A stretch of DNA of 64,000 bases, taken from assembly GCA_963782985.1 (NCBI GenBank), contig CAWALU010000006.1, positions 629,519 through 693,518 on the forward strand. The letters are read 5' to 3'. The notes under the pieces were generated by a model, which saw only the letters and a program-made list of their open reading frames with translations, was not told the origin of the DNA and made no database searches. Position numbers and translations under genes: made by a program. This DNA is from CAVSWT01 sp963782985 (GTDB lineage Bacteria; Bacteroidota; Ignavibacteria; Ignavibacteriales; Ignavibacteriaceae). Shown piece by piece: positions 45,225-53,997 of the stretch; the stretch's first letter is position 1, and each line of letters opens with the position of its first letter.

Positions 45225-46555
45225 ATGAAAGCATCAATTATAATCTCAGTTTTTTTAACATTCATATTATTAACTGGTTGTTCAAAAGACAACAGTATTT
45301 CTTCATCGTCAGATAATAGCAACGGCAGTATTTCATTAAACATTGATAAAGCTAATGCACCCTCTGATGTAGTTGCAGTTATCGCTTATTTATTCCGACA
45401 AAATTTTAAACCTTTAAGCGGTTATTTAAATTTATTATCCGATTCAACTGCCGACATTTCTTTCGGATCAATCCCGGTTGGAAAATGGCATTTAAAAGTG
45501 GATGCAATTAACGAAGACAGTGTCGTTATATATTCAGGTGAAAGTGATGTTAATGTGGAAGAAAATATACTAACTAAAGTATTTTTAACATTGGTACCAA
45601 CTGGTCACGGAAGAGGAAGCATTTATATCAATGTTACCTGGGGGGAAACAGCAAAAAAATGGGTTGACTATAATAACAATCCAATTTTAGAGACAACAAA
45701 CTCCTATTGGGATATTTATGGGCCTAATCAACCTAAATTATTATACGATGAGGGTATATATAAAATGTGGTTTGGAAATTTGGTTAATGGAGGGGGTTCT
45801 TACGTTGGATATGCCATTTCTTATGATGGTAAAACCTGGGAAAGACCGCTCTCTTATCCAGTTTTAGAACCTGGTTCAAATGGCAAATGGGATTATGGTA
45901 GAGCAGGGCGTGGGACCTGTAATAAAGCAAGATAGTCTTTATATTATGTATTATAATGGTTGGGGTGATCAAAATGGTTTGTGGCAAGTAGGCAGAGCTG
46001 TTTCATTTGATGGTATAAAATGGGAAAAATCACCAGCGCCGATTTTGTCTGGAACTTACAACTCTGATGATGCACGGATTGTAGCTAATTTTATTTTAAA
46101 AAAGGATAAAAAATTATACATGTATTACACTTATGGAACAATAAATGGTAGTGGGTATAAAATCGGATTAGCAACTTCTGCGGATGGAATTAAGTGGGAA
46201 AAATATTCTAACAATCCAATTTTGCAAGCATCGGATTCGTGGGAGGGATTAGGAATCGGGAATGTTAGTATAGTTAAAAAATAATAATTGTTATTTAATG
46301 ATATATTCAACTATTTATGGTGATACAATTTCCGCTTTTGGTATGGCTACTTCGAAGGATGGTATTAACTGGGAAAAGAGTAAAGAAAATCCTTTCTTTA
46401 CTTCTAATGATTCTTCTATTTTATGGGACTTAGATGAAATTAGATATCCTTATGCTATTGAAGTTAATTCAGAATTAAAAATTTATTATAGTGGTTTCAA
46501 AAATGTATTATCGGGTGATGAGTACAAAATTGGTTTGGTAAACAGGGTTAATTAG
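45225..46555 (+). pseudogene. Lipoprotein with glycosidase-like beta-propeller, two frameshifts
   Basis: The frame from 45225 has a lipobox (ILLTGC), an Ig-like N-terminal region and then propeller repeats such as NNPILETTNSYWDIYGPNQP and GYAISYDGKTWERPL. It breaks at about 45895 (one extra G) and again at about 46277 (one extra A). The later frames continue QGVGPVIKQDSLYIMYYNGW, SADGIKWEKYSNNPIL and SKDGINWEKSKENPFF, to 46555. Repeats of DGxxWEK-x-NPxL are those of five-bladed GH43/GH32/GH130-like proteins. Catalytic carboxylates cannot be placed, so a binding role is possible. The 185 bp upstream holds nothing I can name. Confidence 0.72.
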
Positions 46556-46616
46556 TTTAAAAACTATTTAAGATTTTTAAATTTCGCATGATTTATAAAA
46601 AGTAAATTTATTTTTT

Positions 46617-46644
46617 CAGCCTCAATTATATTTTATTGGGGCTG
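46617..46644. terminator. Stem-loop between convergent genes
   Basis: CAGCCTCAAT (46617-46626) pairs with ATTGGGGCTG (46635-46644), with one G-T pair and an 8-nt loop. It lies between the lipoprotein stop at 46555 and the convergent glycosyltransferase stop at 46651. The T tract is on the wrong side for a classic plus-strand terminator, so the call is tentative. Confidence 0.45.
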
Positions 46645-46650
46645 GGTAAT

Positions 46651-47934
46651 TTACTCATTTAAAATTTCATTAAATTGTTTTGCGATATTTTTTCTGTCGT
46701 ATATTTTAACCTGACTTAAATTTGTATTGAATGTGTTAATCAATTCAAAAAACTCATGGGCATCTTCACTATATTTAAAAATCATTCCCGCGTTTGTTTC
46801 TTTTAATATTCTTCTCACTTCTTCATTATCATCCCCAAACCCAATAATAGGTTTTCCGGTCTTTAAATATTCAAATAATTTCCCCGGTACATGGCGCGGT
46901 TCTGTAGCACAGACTAATAAATATGAAGCTTTTAATAATTCATCAATCATCTTTTCATAAGGAAGAAATCCTAAATATGAAACATGATTATTTAATCCAT
47001 ACTGCTTAATTGAATTCCTAATTTCCGGACTAACAGTTCCAATAAATTTTAGGTTTATTTTTCTACCTTTGTCTATTTCAGATTTTATATATTTCCAAAA
47101 GTTTTTTGGGTTTTGATAATCAAAAATATTGCCCGCGTGAACGATGATTTCCAAATTATTATTTTTAGTCAGATCATTCTTTTCACTTGGAATCAAACTG
47201 GGGGAACGGCTTTTAAAATTCTCTTCATTATATCCCCAGTACAGCACTTGAGATTTATTTTCAATTTGGGGGTATTTCTTAACATAATCAGTTTTCATCG
47301 TTTCAGTTATAAAAATTATTTTCCATGCATTGAGTAAAACTTTTTTTTCCAAATGATTATCAATTTTTAAAGTTAACTTGCTTCGTTTAAGATTTTTATA
47401 ATAAATAATGTTTGTCCAAGGATCAATAAAAACGGGTATATGAGGGATGTTAAATTTTTTACTTAATTTTTTCGCAATTAAATGAGTGGAGTGGGGAGGC
47501 CCAATAGATACAATGAAATCTTGTTTATTATTTTTTAGAAATTTCTTTCCACTTTTAACGGCAGAAAAATACCAGCCAATTCGTGCATCGGGAATGAAGA
47601 GATTCATTCTTATCCAAACCGATATGCGGTGCGTAATACTTGTGTTTGTCTCAGAAATAGTTTCAGAAGCAACTAATGGCTCATCCTTTTCTTTTCCAAT
47701 AAATTTTCTGTAGAGATTAAAAGGCTCCCACGCTTTTGTGTTAATGATTTTAGTTTCTGAATTTATTTCATTTGTTAAACTTTCATCAATATGTGAAAAT
47801 TTTTCGTCCTTCACTGTTAATACAGAAGGCTGTAAATTAAGCTCGGAAAGATGCTTAATAATATATAAAGGCCAATGAAGTGAAGCCTTCCCGGAGGGGG
47901 GCCAATAATATGTTATGAATAAAATTTTCTTCAT
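46651..47934 (-). CDS. Family 4 glycosyltransferase
   Basis: The intact 427-residue protein is a GT4 (GT-B fold) enzyme. Residues 1-15 read MKKILFITYYWPPSG, and the acceptor-side domain runs to about 200. The C-terminal donor domain has IVHAGNIFDYQNPKNFWKYI and then a YLLVCATEPRHVPGKLFEYL block with the EX7E glutamates, followed by KPIIGFGDDNEEVRRILKE. It likely adds a sugar during surface polysaccharide synthesis. The gene is on the opposite strand from the frameshifted glycan cluster, and the methyltransferase at 47941 lies 6 bp upstream on the same strand, so the two form one transcript. Confidence 0.9.
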   Translation of the reverse strand: MKKILFITYYWPPSGKASLHWPLYIIKHLSELNLQPSVLTVKDEKFSHIDESLTNEINSETKIINTKAWEPFNLYRKFIGKEKDEPLVASETISETNTSITHRISVWIRMNLFIPDARIGWYFSAVKSGKKFLKNNKQDFIVSIGPPHSTHLIAKKLSKKFNIPHIPVFIDPWTNIIYYKNLKRSKLTLKIDNHLEKKVLLNAWKIIFITETMKTDYVKKYPQIENKSQVLYWGYNEENFKSRSPSLIPSEKNDLTKNNNLEIIVHAGNIFDYQNPKNFWKYIKSEIDKGRKINLKFIGTVSPEIRNSIKQYGLNNHVSYLGFLPYEKMIDELLKASYLLVCATEPRHVPGKLFEYLKTGKPIIGFGDDNEEVRRILKETNAGMIFKYSEDAHEFFELINTFNTNLSQVKIYDRKNIAKQFNEILNE

Positions 47935-47940
47935 AAAAAA

Positions 47941-48573
47941 TTAAGGTAACTTCTTGCCTAATCCCTGAATGACAGCAGCATTTCCTTTATGAAATTCACT
48001 CTCATTTAAGATTATTTTATGTTTTTTGAGTGTTATAAAAGCAATCTCTTCAAAGTATTTTCGAATCTCCTGTAAGGAATATAGCGCATCTACATTTTTT
48101 GGTCCTCCTGAATTATTCTTAATTTGTTCTTTCTCAAATACCTCCAAAATTAATTGTCCATTGGGCTTTAAAGAATTTTTTACTTTTGAAAAAACATCTG
48201 CGCTCAATGTCTGATTTAAATGTAAATAAATAATTACTGCAGCGTCATAATAGTCAGTTTTAGGTTTATATTTTTCCAAATCATTAATTTTATAATTAAT
48301 TTTGACTTCATTTAATTTTGCTAATTTAAGCGCCTTGTTTCTTGCGTTATGGCTGAAATCAACCGCGTCAACATTCCAGCCAAGCTTAGCAGCGTAAACA
48401 GCGTTTCTTCCCTCGCCTTCACCTAAAAATAAAATTTTACCGGGAGTTATTTTCTTCAAAATATATTTTAAAAACTTATTTGGTTCTGTCCCGTATATAA
48501 ACTTATCGGATGAATATCTTTCATCCCAAAATCCGGCTCCTAAACTATTACTATTATTTTTCAATAGATGCAT
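47941..48573 (-). CDS. Class I SAM methyltransferase (TehB/TPMT-like)
   Basis: The 210-residue protein has GAGFWDERYSSDKFIYGTEP at the start, which is typical of TehB- and thiopurine-methyltransferase-like proteins, then GKILFLGEGEGRNAVYAAK (SAM motif I), VDAVDFSHNARNKALKLA and YDAAVIIYLHLNQTLSADVF. The acceptor cannot be told; family members act on tellurite, thiols or small metabolites. It precedes the GT4 gene by 6 bp on the same strand. The 230-bp region upstream, divergent from the GroES-like gene, is AT-rich and holds no gene that I can see. Confidence 0.88.
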   Translation of the reverse strand: MHLLKNNSNSLGAGFWDERYSSDKFIYGTEPNKFLKYILKKITPGKILFLGEGEGRNAVYAAKLGWNVDAVDFSHNARNKALKLAKLNEVKINYKINDLEKYKPKTDYYDAAVIIYLHLNQTLSADVFSKVKNSLKPNGQLILEVFEKEQIKNNSGGPKNVDALYSLQEIRKYFEEIAFITLKKHKIILNESEFHKGNAAVIQGLGKKLP

Positions 48574-48803
48574 TTATTTTTTTAATTATAAAAATACACA
48601 AACAAAAGTAAAATTTCAGAATGTAATCTTTTAGAGTAATCCAACTTGGCTTTAAAAGATTAGTTAATTGATTTCCGCGAAGAAAAATGAAGCAATTTTA
48701 GAATTCTGATAAATGAAAAAGAAGAACCAAAATGTACTATTCATTTAATAATTAAATTGTATTTTTGTTTTACTTATTAAATATTATTATAACTCGAAAA
48801 TAA

Positions 48804-49178
48804 ATGGAATTACAATTGAAAAATATTGACAAGTTCATTGTCGTAGGCGACCGTGTTTTGATTCGCCCCGAAGAACAAACAAATAAAACAGACACTGGTT
48901 TGTTTTTGCCGCCCGGCGTTGTGGAGAAAGAAAAAATTCAAAGCGGCTATGTTATTAAAGTTGGTCCCGGATATGCAACGGCTGCAAATGTTGAAGATGA
49001 ACCCTGGAAAGAATCGAAAGAAACGGTGAAATATATTCCTTTGCAAGCGAAGGCTGGAGACCTTGCAATTTTTTTGCGGAAGGATTCTTTTGAAATTGAA
49101 TTTGAAAGAGAAAAATTTTTAATAGTTCCTCATTCATCAATTCTATTGTTTATTAGAAATGATGATTTCTCTTTTTGA
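48804..49178 (+). CDS. Solitary GroES/Cpn10-like co-chaperonin
   Basis: The 124-residue protein has a GroES core: FIVVGDRVLIRPEEQTNKTD, SGYVIKVGPGY, then a C-terminal AIFLRKDSFEIEFEREKFLIVPHSSILL in place of the usual LDGKEYLILREDDILAV. The mobile loop is present (TNKTDTGLFLPPGVVEKEKI) but an extra stretch (ATAANVEDEPWKESKETVK) is inserted after the first glycine-rich strand, and it is about 30 residues longer than true GroES. There is no groL beside it. It may regulate a chaperonin encoded elsewhere or have taken on a separate role. Confidence 0.85.
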   Translation: MELQLKNIDKFIVVGDRVLIRPEEQTNKTDTGLFLPPGVVEKEKIQSGYVIKVGPGYATAANVEDEPWKESKETVKYIPLQAKAGDLAIFLRKDSFEIEFEREKFLIVPHSSILLFIRNDDFSF

Positions 49179-49202
49179 ATTTTTGTAGGGAAAAAGTTGA
49201 AA

Positions 49203-49460
49203 TTAAAATAAAGAAAAAATTCGGCTTAGTAAGTAGCCAAAATTAATTTGCTTCTTACCTATGTAGATTGGTTCTTCGTCAAGGTGAAAATTATCGGGGC
49301 TATTCTCGCAAGTTGGATCGCCGTAAATCTTCACTTCATCATACGCGGCAATTAAAAAGTTTTTTAATGTTTCAACGCTGTCCGTTCTGCTTACAGGTAG
49401 GCAATAATCAAGACATTGGTTGTAAAGTTCTTCTTTTGAAATTGGAGTAATATTTTGCAT
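49203..49460 (-). CDS. Small soluble protein, unknown
   Basis: From ATG 49460 the product has 85 residues. The sequence is acidic with a helical first half (ITPISKEELYNQCLDYCLPV) and an ending of PIYIGKKQINFGYLLSRIF. AGGAGTTGATTGAA precedes the ATG at correct spacing; a TTG at 49469 would add three residues. No family is recognised. It is convergent with the GroES-like gene and lies upstream of nothing shared on its own strand apart from the next small genes, 58 and 280 bp away. Confidence 0.6.
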   Translation of the reverse strand: MQNITPISKEELYNQCLDYCLPVSRTDSVETLKNFLIAAYDEVKIYGDPTCENSPDNFHLDEEPIYIGKKQINFGYLLSRIFSLF

Positions 49461-49518
49461 TTCAATCAACTCCTAATTATTTCCTCTTAATTCTAAATTT
49501 GCTAACGCAATTAATTAT

Positions 49519-49707
49519 TTAAAAATTGATAACCGTAATTGTAGTAAGTAAAATTAAAATCGGAAAAAGCAGAAGAGCCAATAAAATTTTTTTCCGGTTC
49601 CCTTTTGATTTATTTATTTTTTCCTCTTCATATTGAAACCCCAGCCAATCTCCTTTTTCAATTGACCAGTGTTCATTGTTTCTGTCTATATATCTGACAT
49701 CGCTCAT
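49519..49707 (-). CDS. Small single-TM protein, unknown
   Basis: The 62-residue protein has a charged N-terminal half (DVRYIDRNNEHWSIEKGDW, then EEEKINKSKGNRKK) and one C-terminal membrane helix (ILLALLLFPILILLTTIT). No ribosome-binding site is obvious at ATG 49707. It sits 34 bp after the small protein encoded at 49742-49945. The tail-anchored form suggests a cytoplasmic domain held on the inner membrane. The family is unknown. Confidence 0.55.
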   Translation of the reverse strand: MSDVRYIDRNNEHWSIEKGDWLGFQYEEEKINKSKGNRKKILLALLLFPILILLTTITVINF

Positions 49708-49741
49708 TTCAAAAATGCTTTCGTTTTATTTGGGTTTACTA

Positions 49742-49945
49742 TTAAACTTGTCTTAGCTTGTAGCCTAATTCGCTAGCTGCCCTAGACGATTTAATAATTT
49801 GCGTATGTTGAATCTCATTTTCATCAAAGCTGCCATAGTGAAAACCGTTTGCATCTTCCCAGCCTTGAGGGGCGGATTTTAAGAAATACAAGCTGACTGC
49901 TCCAACTAAAATCCCAAACAAAATATAAAGTAGAATAAATGACAT
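49742..49945 (-). CDS. Small membrane protein, unknown
   Basis: From ATG 49945 the product has 67 residues: an N-terminal membrane helix (MSFILLYILFGILVGAVSLY) and a soluble tail (SAPQGWEDANGFHYGSFDEN, ending LGYKLRQV). The ORF could start at 50002, but AAGGAGT lies 6 nt before the 49945 ATG, which decides the start. It is the first small gene after the orphan NtrC-type regulator gene on the same strand, 160 bp away, with a 9-bp direct repeat in between. No family is recognised. Confidence 0.6.
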   Translation of the reverse strand: MSFILLYILFGILVGAVSLYFLKSAPQGWEDANGFHYGSFDENEIQHTQIIKSSRAASELGYKLRQV

Positions 49946-50076
49946 TTTTAACTCCTTTTCAATTTTATGGGGTAATTGCAACTTATATGCCGATTTGCTC
50001 AAATAGTTTAAGTGTTATTCTGTTTTATTTTTGAAGATTATTTTGGCTGGAATTTTTACAAACGACAATTATGACG

Positions 50077-50100
50077 TCAAATTTGTCAAAGGTGTCAAAT
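50077..50100. repeat. Three GTCAAA direct repeats at 9-bp spacing
   Basis: GTCAAA occurs at 50077, 50086 and 50095, giving TTTGACNNN three times in a row on the minus strand (TTTGACACC, TTTGACAAA, TTTGACGTC). The array begins 7 bp beyond the stop codon of the NtrC-type gene and precedes the small genes. It could be an operator, an iteron-like site or part of a promoter (TTTGAC resembles a -35 box). Confidence 0.6.
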
Positions 50101-50106
50101 AAGGTT

Positions 50107-51498
50107 TTATGTAGAAGGGTTATTTTTCATTTGTTGCAATCTTCTTTGCAAGGTTCTTTCACTTACGCCCAAAATCACTGCTGCTTTTTGAACGTTTCCG
50201 TTTGTAGATGTCATTATTTTTTTAATATGAAATTTTACAACTTCGTCAATAGTATACAATTCATTATTATTTTCTTCTAGGGAAGCAGAAGTCTCCAAGA
50301 TATTAATACCCATCAATTTGGAATCTAAATTAATTTTGTCTATAGGTTTTTGATCTTCGCTTTTAGCCACAGCATTTAAAACCAAATTTTCTAATTCTCT
50401 TACATTTCCGGGGAAGCTGTATTTCTTTAAATTGGTAAGAATATTTTCAGTAAAACCGGGTATATTTTTATGGTAAGTTTTATTCCCTATTTCTAGAAAA
50501 TGCTTCGCCAATAAAACAACATCTTCAGCGCGTTTACGAAGAGGGGGTAATTTTATAAATCCTCTGTTCAATCTATAATAAAGATCAGCCCTAAACTTTT
50601 TATTATTTACATCTTCAACCAGATCTCTATTAGTTGCGGCAATAATTCTAATATCTAACTTAACCGGTTTAGGATTTCCGATTTTATAAATCTCGCTGTA
50701 TTGAATTGCTCTTAATAGCTTACCTTGCAGCTCTATGGGCAGCTCGCCTATCTCATCTAAAAAAATAGTGCCGCCGTTTGCCTCTTCAAAATATCCTAGC
50801 TTTTCATTAAGCGCGCCTGTGAATGAGCCTTTTTTATGTCCGAACAATTCGCTTTCAAAAAGCGAAGATGAAATTGATGCAAGATTTACAACTACAAATT
50901 GTTTGTCTTTGCGAGGTGAAAGCTGATGAATTTTATTCGCTATTAAATCTTTTCCGGTGCCGGTTTCACCCATAACTAAAACTGTTTCATTTGTCGGGGC
51001 AAAAATTTCCACAAGCTCAAAAACTTTGTACATAACTTGCGAATTAGTAATTATATCTTCAAAGATAGTTTCATTATTTTCGGGATTAGTAGAAGCCGAC
51101 CGAAGTGAATCTCTTTCGAGTTCCAACAGTCGTTGTTCCAGCGCTCGTTTTATAGTAAGAAATAATTTATCGGTGTCGGGCGGTTTTGTAATATAGTAGT
51201 AAGCCCCTAATTTTATTGCCTTCAAAGCAGTTTCAACATCATCCATTCCTGTAATCATAATAACGGGAATTTTAGGAAATGATTGAGAGACTTCTTCCAA
51301 CAATTCGAGTCCATCCATTTCCGGCATATTAATATCGCAGAGGATTAAATCAATATCTTTTTCTTTTAAAATTGATAAAACATTTCGCGATCTATTTTCC
51401 GTTATTACTTCATCGTAACCTTCTTCATGGAGTAGTTCCTTTAAAATCATTAAATAATTTTCTTCGTCGTCCACAATTAATATGGAAGTCTTCTTCAT
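50107..51498 (-). CDS. Sigma-54-dependent NtrC-type response regulator, orphan
   Basis: The 463-residue protein has three domains. The receiver domain (about 1-120) has ILIVDDEE, the phospho-acceptor Asp in LILCDINMPEMDG and a conserved KPPD lysine. The AAA+ domain (about 145-385) has Walker A GETGTGKD, the sigma-54 contact loop GSFTGA (a variant of GAFTGA) and the Walker B region GTIFLDEIGEL, with RELENLV. The C-terminal Fis-type helix-turn-helix is VQKAAVILGVSERTLQRRLQ. It activates sigma-54 promoters. No histidine kinase is adjacent. A TTTGAC repeat lies just past its stop; no clear -24/-12 promoter was found. Confidence 0.95.
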   Translation of the reverse strand: MKKTSILIVDDEENYLMILKELLHEEGYDEVITENRSRNVLSILKEKDIDLILCDINMPEMDGLELLEEVSQSFPKIPVIMITGMDDVETALKAIKLGAYYYITKPPDTDKLFLTIKRALEQRLLELERDSLRSASTNPENNETIFEDIITNSQVMYKVFELVEIFAPTNETVLVMGETGTGKDLIANKIHQLSPRKDKQFVVVNLASISSSLFESELFGHKKGSFTGALNEKLGYFEEANGGTIFLDEIGELPIELQGKLLRAIQYSEIYKIGNPKPVKLDIRIIAATNRDLVEDVNNKKFRADLYYRLNRGFIKLPPLRKRAEDVVLLAKHFLEIGNKTYHKNIPGFTENILTNLKKYSFPGNVRELENLVLNAVAKSEDQKPIDKINLDSKLMGINILETSASLEENNNELYTIDEVVKFHIKKIMTSTNGNVQKAAVILGVSERTLQRRLQQMKNNPST

Positions 51499-51660
51499 AA
51501 ATGTAACTCCAAAACAATAACGCGTTTCATAAATCCTAAAAAATTTATTATAAACTTAATCAACTCGCTTAATATATAAAAAATGGTTAAGCAAATTTAT
51601 TGGTATTTTATTATTTTAAGAACAATTAACAAATCAACAATCTAAAATAAGGATTTAATA

Positions 51661-53919
51661 ATGGCTGCAAATATTGAAATGATAAAAGAGTATTATTCCG
51701 AATATGGAAATAAGATTAGCGAGACCAGAAAAATTTTAAATAGACCTTTAACTTTTGCAGAGAAAATTTTATATGCGCACTTATGGGAACCGATTAAAAC
51801 AGAATATAAAAAAGGAAAAGATTACGCTGATTTATCTCCCGACCGCGTTGCGATGCAAGATGCAACTGCGCAAATGGCTTTGCTGCAATTTATGTCTGCT
51901 AACAAAAAAGAAACAGCCGTTCCTACAACAGTTCATTGCGACCATTTAATTCAAGCGCAGGTTGGCGCAAAAGATGATCTACTTCGTGCAACTGAAGAGA
52001 ATAAAGAAGTTTATGATTTTTTGGAAAGTATATCCCGAAAATATGGAATTGGTTTTTGGAAACCCGGCGCCGGAATTATTCATCAAGTTGTTTTAGAAAA
52101 TTATGCTTTCCCAGGAGGAATGATGATTGGGACTGATTCCCATACGCCTAACGCCGGCGGATTAGGTATGATTGCCATTGGCGTGGGCGGCGCAGATGCC
52201 GTAGATGTCATGGCAGGAATGCCGTGGGAATTAAAATTTCCTAAATTGATTGGCGTTAAGCTTACCGGAAAAATTTCGGGCTGGGCATCGGCAAAAGATA
52301 TTATTCTGAAGCTTGCCGGAATACTTACAGTTAAAGGCGGCACCGGAGCTATTGTTGAATATTTTGGCGAGGGGACAACTTCAATTTCCTGCACTGGAAA
52401 AGGAACTATTTGTAATATGGGCGCTGAAATTGGAGCTACAACTTCGCTCTTCCCGTTTGATGAAAAAATGTCTGCATATTTAAGAATTACGGACCGCGCT
52501 GATGTTGCGGCGCTAGCTGAAGGTTTAGCCGATCAGCTTACGGCTGATAAAGATGTGTTTGAAAATCCTGAAAAATATTATGACCAAGTAATTGAAATTA
52601 ATTTAAGCGAGTTAGAACCGCATTTAAACGGACCTTTCAGTCCCGATAAAGCTATCCCAATTTCAAAAATGAAAGAAGCTGTTAAAGAAAATGATTTCCC
52701 TGATGCGATCAGAGTAGCGCTTATTGGAAGCTGTACTAATTCATCTTATGAAGATATTGATCGTTCATCAAATATAGCTAAACAAGCGTTGGCAAAAGGA
52801 TTGAAAGCAAAATCTCAATTCACAATTACGCCCGGCAGCGAGCAAGTGCGCGCCACTATTGAACGCGATGGACAGTTAAAAACTTTAAGCGATTTTGGCG
52901 GATTGGTTTTGGCGAATGCCTGCGGACCTTGTATTGGAATGTGGAAACGAGTTGATATAAAAGCCGGTGAAAGAAATACAATTGTTACTTCCTTCAATAG
53001 AAATTTTGCTAAAAGAAATGACGGTAATCCTCAAACATTGGCATTTGTAGCCAGCCCGGAAATTACTACAGCGCTTGCTATTGCCGGTAGTTTATCTTTT
53101 AATCCAATGACTGATGAATTGGAAAATGCAAAAGGTGAAAAGATAAAATTAGATCCTCCAACCGGGGAAGAACTTCCACCTACGGGTTTTAAAAAAGGAG
53201 AAGAAGGTTTTATAGCTCCCGCAAAAGACGGCTCCAATGTAGAGGTAAAAGTTAAACCTGACAGCGATAGACTTCAATTGTTAAAACCATTTAAACCATG
53301 GGATGGCAATGACATTATTGATCTTCCAGTTTTATTAAAAGCAAAAGGGAAGTGTACAACCGATCATATTTCAATGGCGGGACCATGGCTAAAGTACAGA
53401 GGACATTTAGATAATATTTCGAATAATATGTTTATTGGCGCGATAAATGAATTTACAAATGACGCCGGCAAAACTAAGAATATTTTTACCGGTGAATATA
53501 AATCCATTCCCGAAGTTGCAAGAGAATATAAAGCAAACGGAACCGACTGGGTTGTTATCGGCGATGAAAATTACGGCGAAGGCTCAAGCCGCGAACACGC
53601 AGCAATGGAGCCGCGCTTTTTAGGCGGGCGAGCTATTATTGTAAAAAGTTTTGCCAGAATTCACGAGACAAATTTAAAGAAGCAAGGAATGCTTCCTTTA
53701 ACTTTTGCAAATCCCGATGATTATAATAAAATAAAAGAAGATGATAAAATTGATTTACATATTTCTTCTATTGAACCAGAAAAGCAAGTTAAGATGACTA
53801 TTAAACACAGCAATGGTAATAAAGAAGAAGTCATGTTAAATCATACTTTCAACTCCGCACAAATAAAATGGTTTAAAGCTGGAAGCGCGCTTAATTTAAT
53901 TGCTGAAATGAACAAATAA
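51661..53919 (+). CDS. acnA: Aconitate hydratase (mitochondrial-type AcnA)
   Basis: Aconitase isomerises citrate to isocitrate in the TCA cycle. The 752-residue protein has the length and order of the mitochondrial-type enzyme: GTDSHTPNAGGLGMIAIGVG, GSCTNSSYEDI with the first cluster Cys, and CGPCIGMW with the other two Cys of the [4Fe-4S] cluster. The C-terminal domain has KCTTDHISMAGPW, YGEGSSREHAAMEPRFLGGR and VKSFARIHETN. TAAGGATTTAATA precedes ATG 51661. A strong terminator follows. It stands alone, divergent from the NtrC-type regulator with about 160 bp between. Confidence 0.97.
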   Translation: MAANIEMIKEYYSEYGNKISETRKILNRPLTFAEKILYAHLWEPIKTEYKKGKDYADLSPDRVAMQDATAQMALLQFMSANKKETAVPTTVHCDHLIQAQVGAKDDLLRATEENKEVYDFLESISRKYGIGFWKPGAGIIHQVVLENYAFPGGMMIGTDSHTPNAGGLGMIAIGVGGADAVDVMAGMPWELKFPKLIGVKLTGKISGWASAKDIILKLAGILTVKGGTGAIVEYFGEGTTSISCTGKGTICNMGAEIGATTSLFPFDEKMSAYLRITDRADVAALAEGLADQLTADKDVFENPEKYYDQVIEINLSELEPHLNGPFSPDKAIPISKMKEAVKENDFPDAIRVALIGSCTNSSYEDIDRSSNIAKQALAKGLKAKSQFTITPGSEQVRATIERDGQLKTLSDFGGLVLANACGPCIGMWKRVDIKAGERNTIVTSFNRNFAKRNDGNPQTLAFVASPEITTALAIAGSLSFNPMTDELENAKGEKIKLDPPTGEELPPTGFKKGEEGFIAPAKDGSNVEVKVKPDSDRLQLLKPFKPWDGNDIIDLPVLLKAKGKCTTDHISMAGPWLKYRGHLDNISNNMFIGAINEFTNDAGKTKNIFTGEYKSIPEVAREYKANGTDWVVIGDENYGEGSSREHAAMEPRFLGGRAIIVKSFARIHETNLKKQGMLPLTFANPDDYNKIKEDDKIDLHISSIEPEKQVKMTIKHSNGNKEEVMLNHTFNSAQIKWFKAGSALNLIAEMNK

Positions 53920-53941
53920 AAATTATAATACATTAACCAAT

Positions 53942-53971
53942 AAAAAAGCGGTTGTAATAAACCGCTTTTTT
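53942..53971. terminator. Intrinsic terminator, bidirectional
   Basis: AAAAAAGCGGTT (53942-53953), a 6-nt loop GTAATA and AACCGCTTTTTT (53960-53971) form a perfect 12-bp stem flanked by A and T tracts, so it works in both directions. It ends acnA and the convergent lipoprotein gene at 53998. Confidence 0.93.
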
Positions 53972-53997
53972 AATATTAACCTAATTTTAATATTTAT

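Noticed and set aside
41083..46555. Programmed ribosomal frameshifting in the glycan genes
   Set aside because: The breaks differ in direction and context and lack a shared slippery site with a downstream structure; decay or sequence error is simpler.
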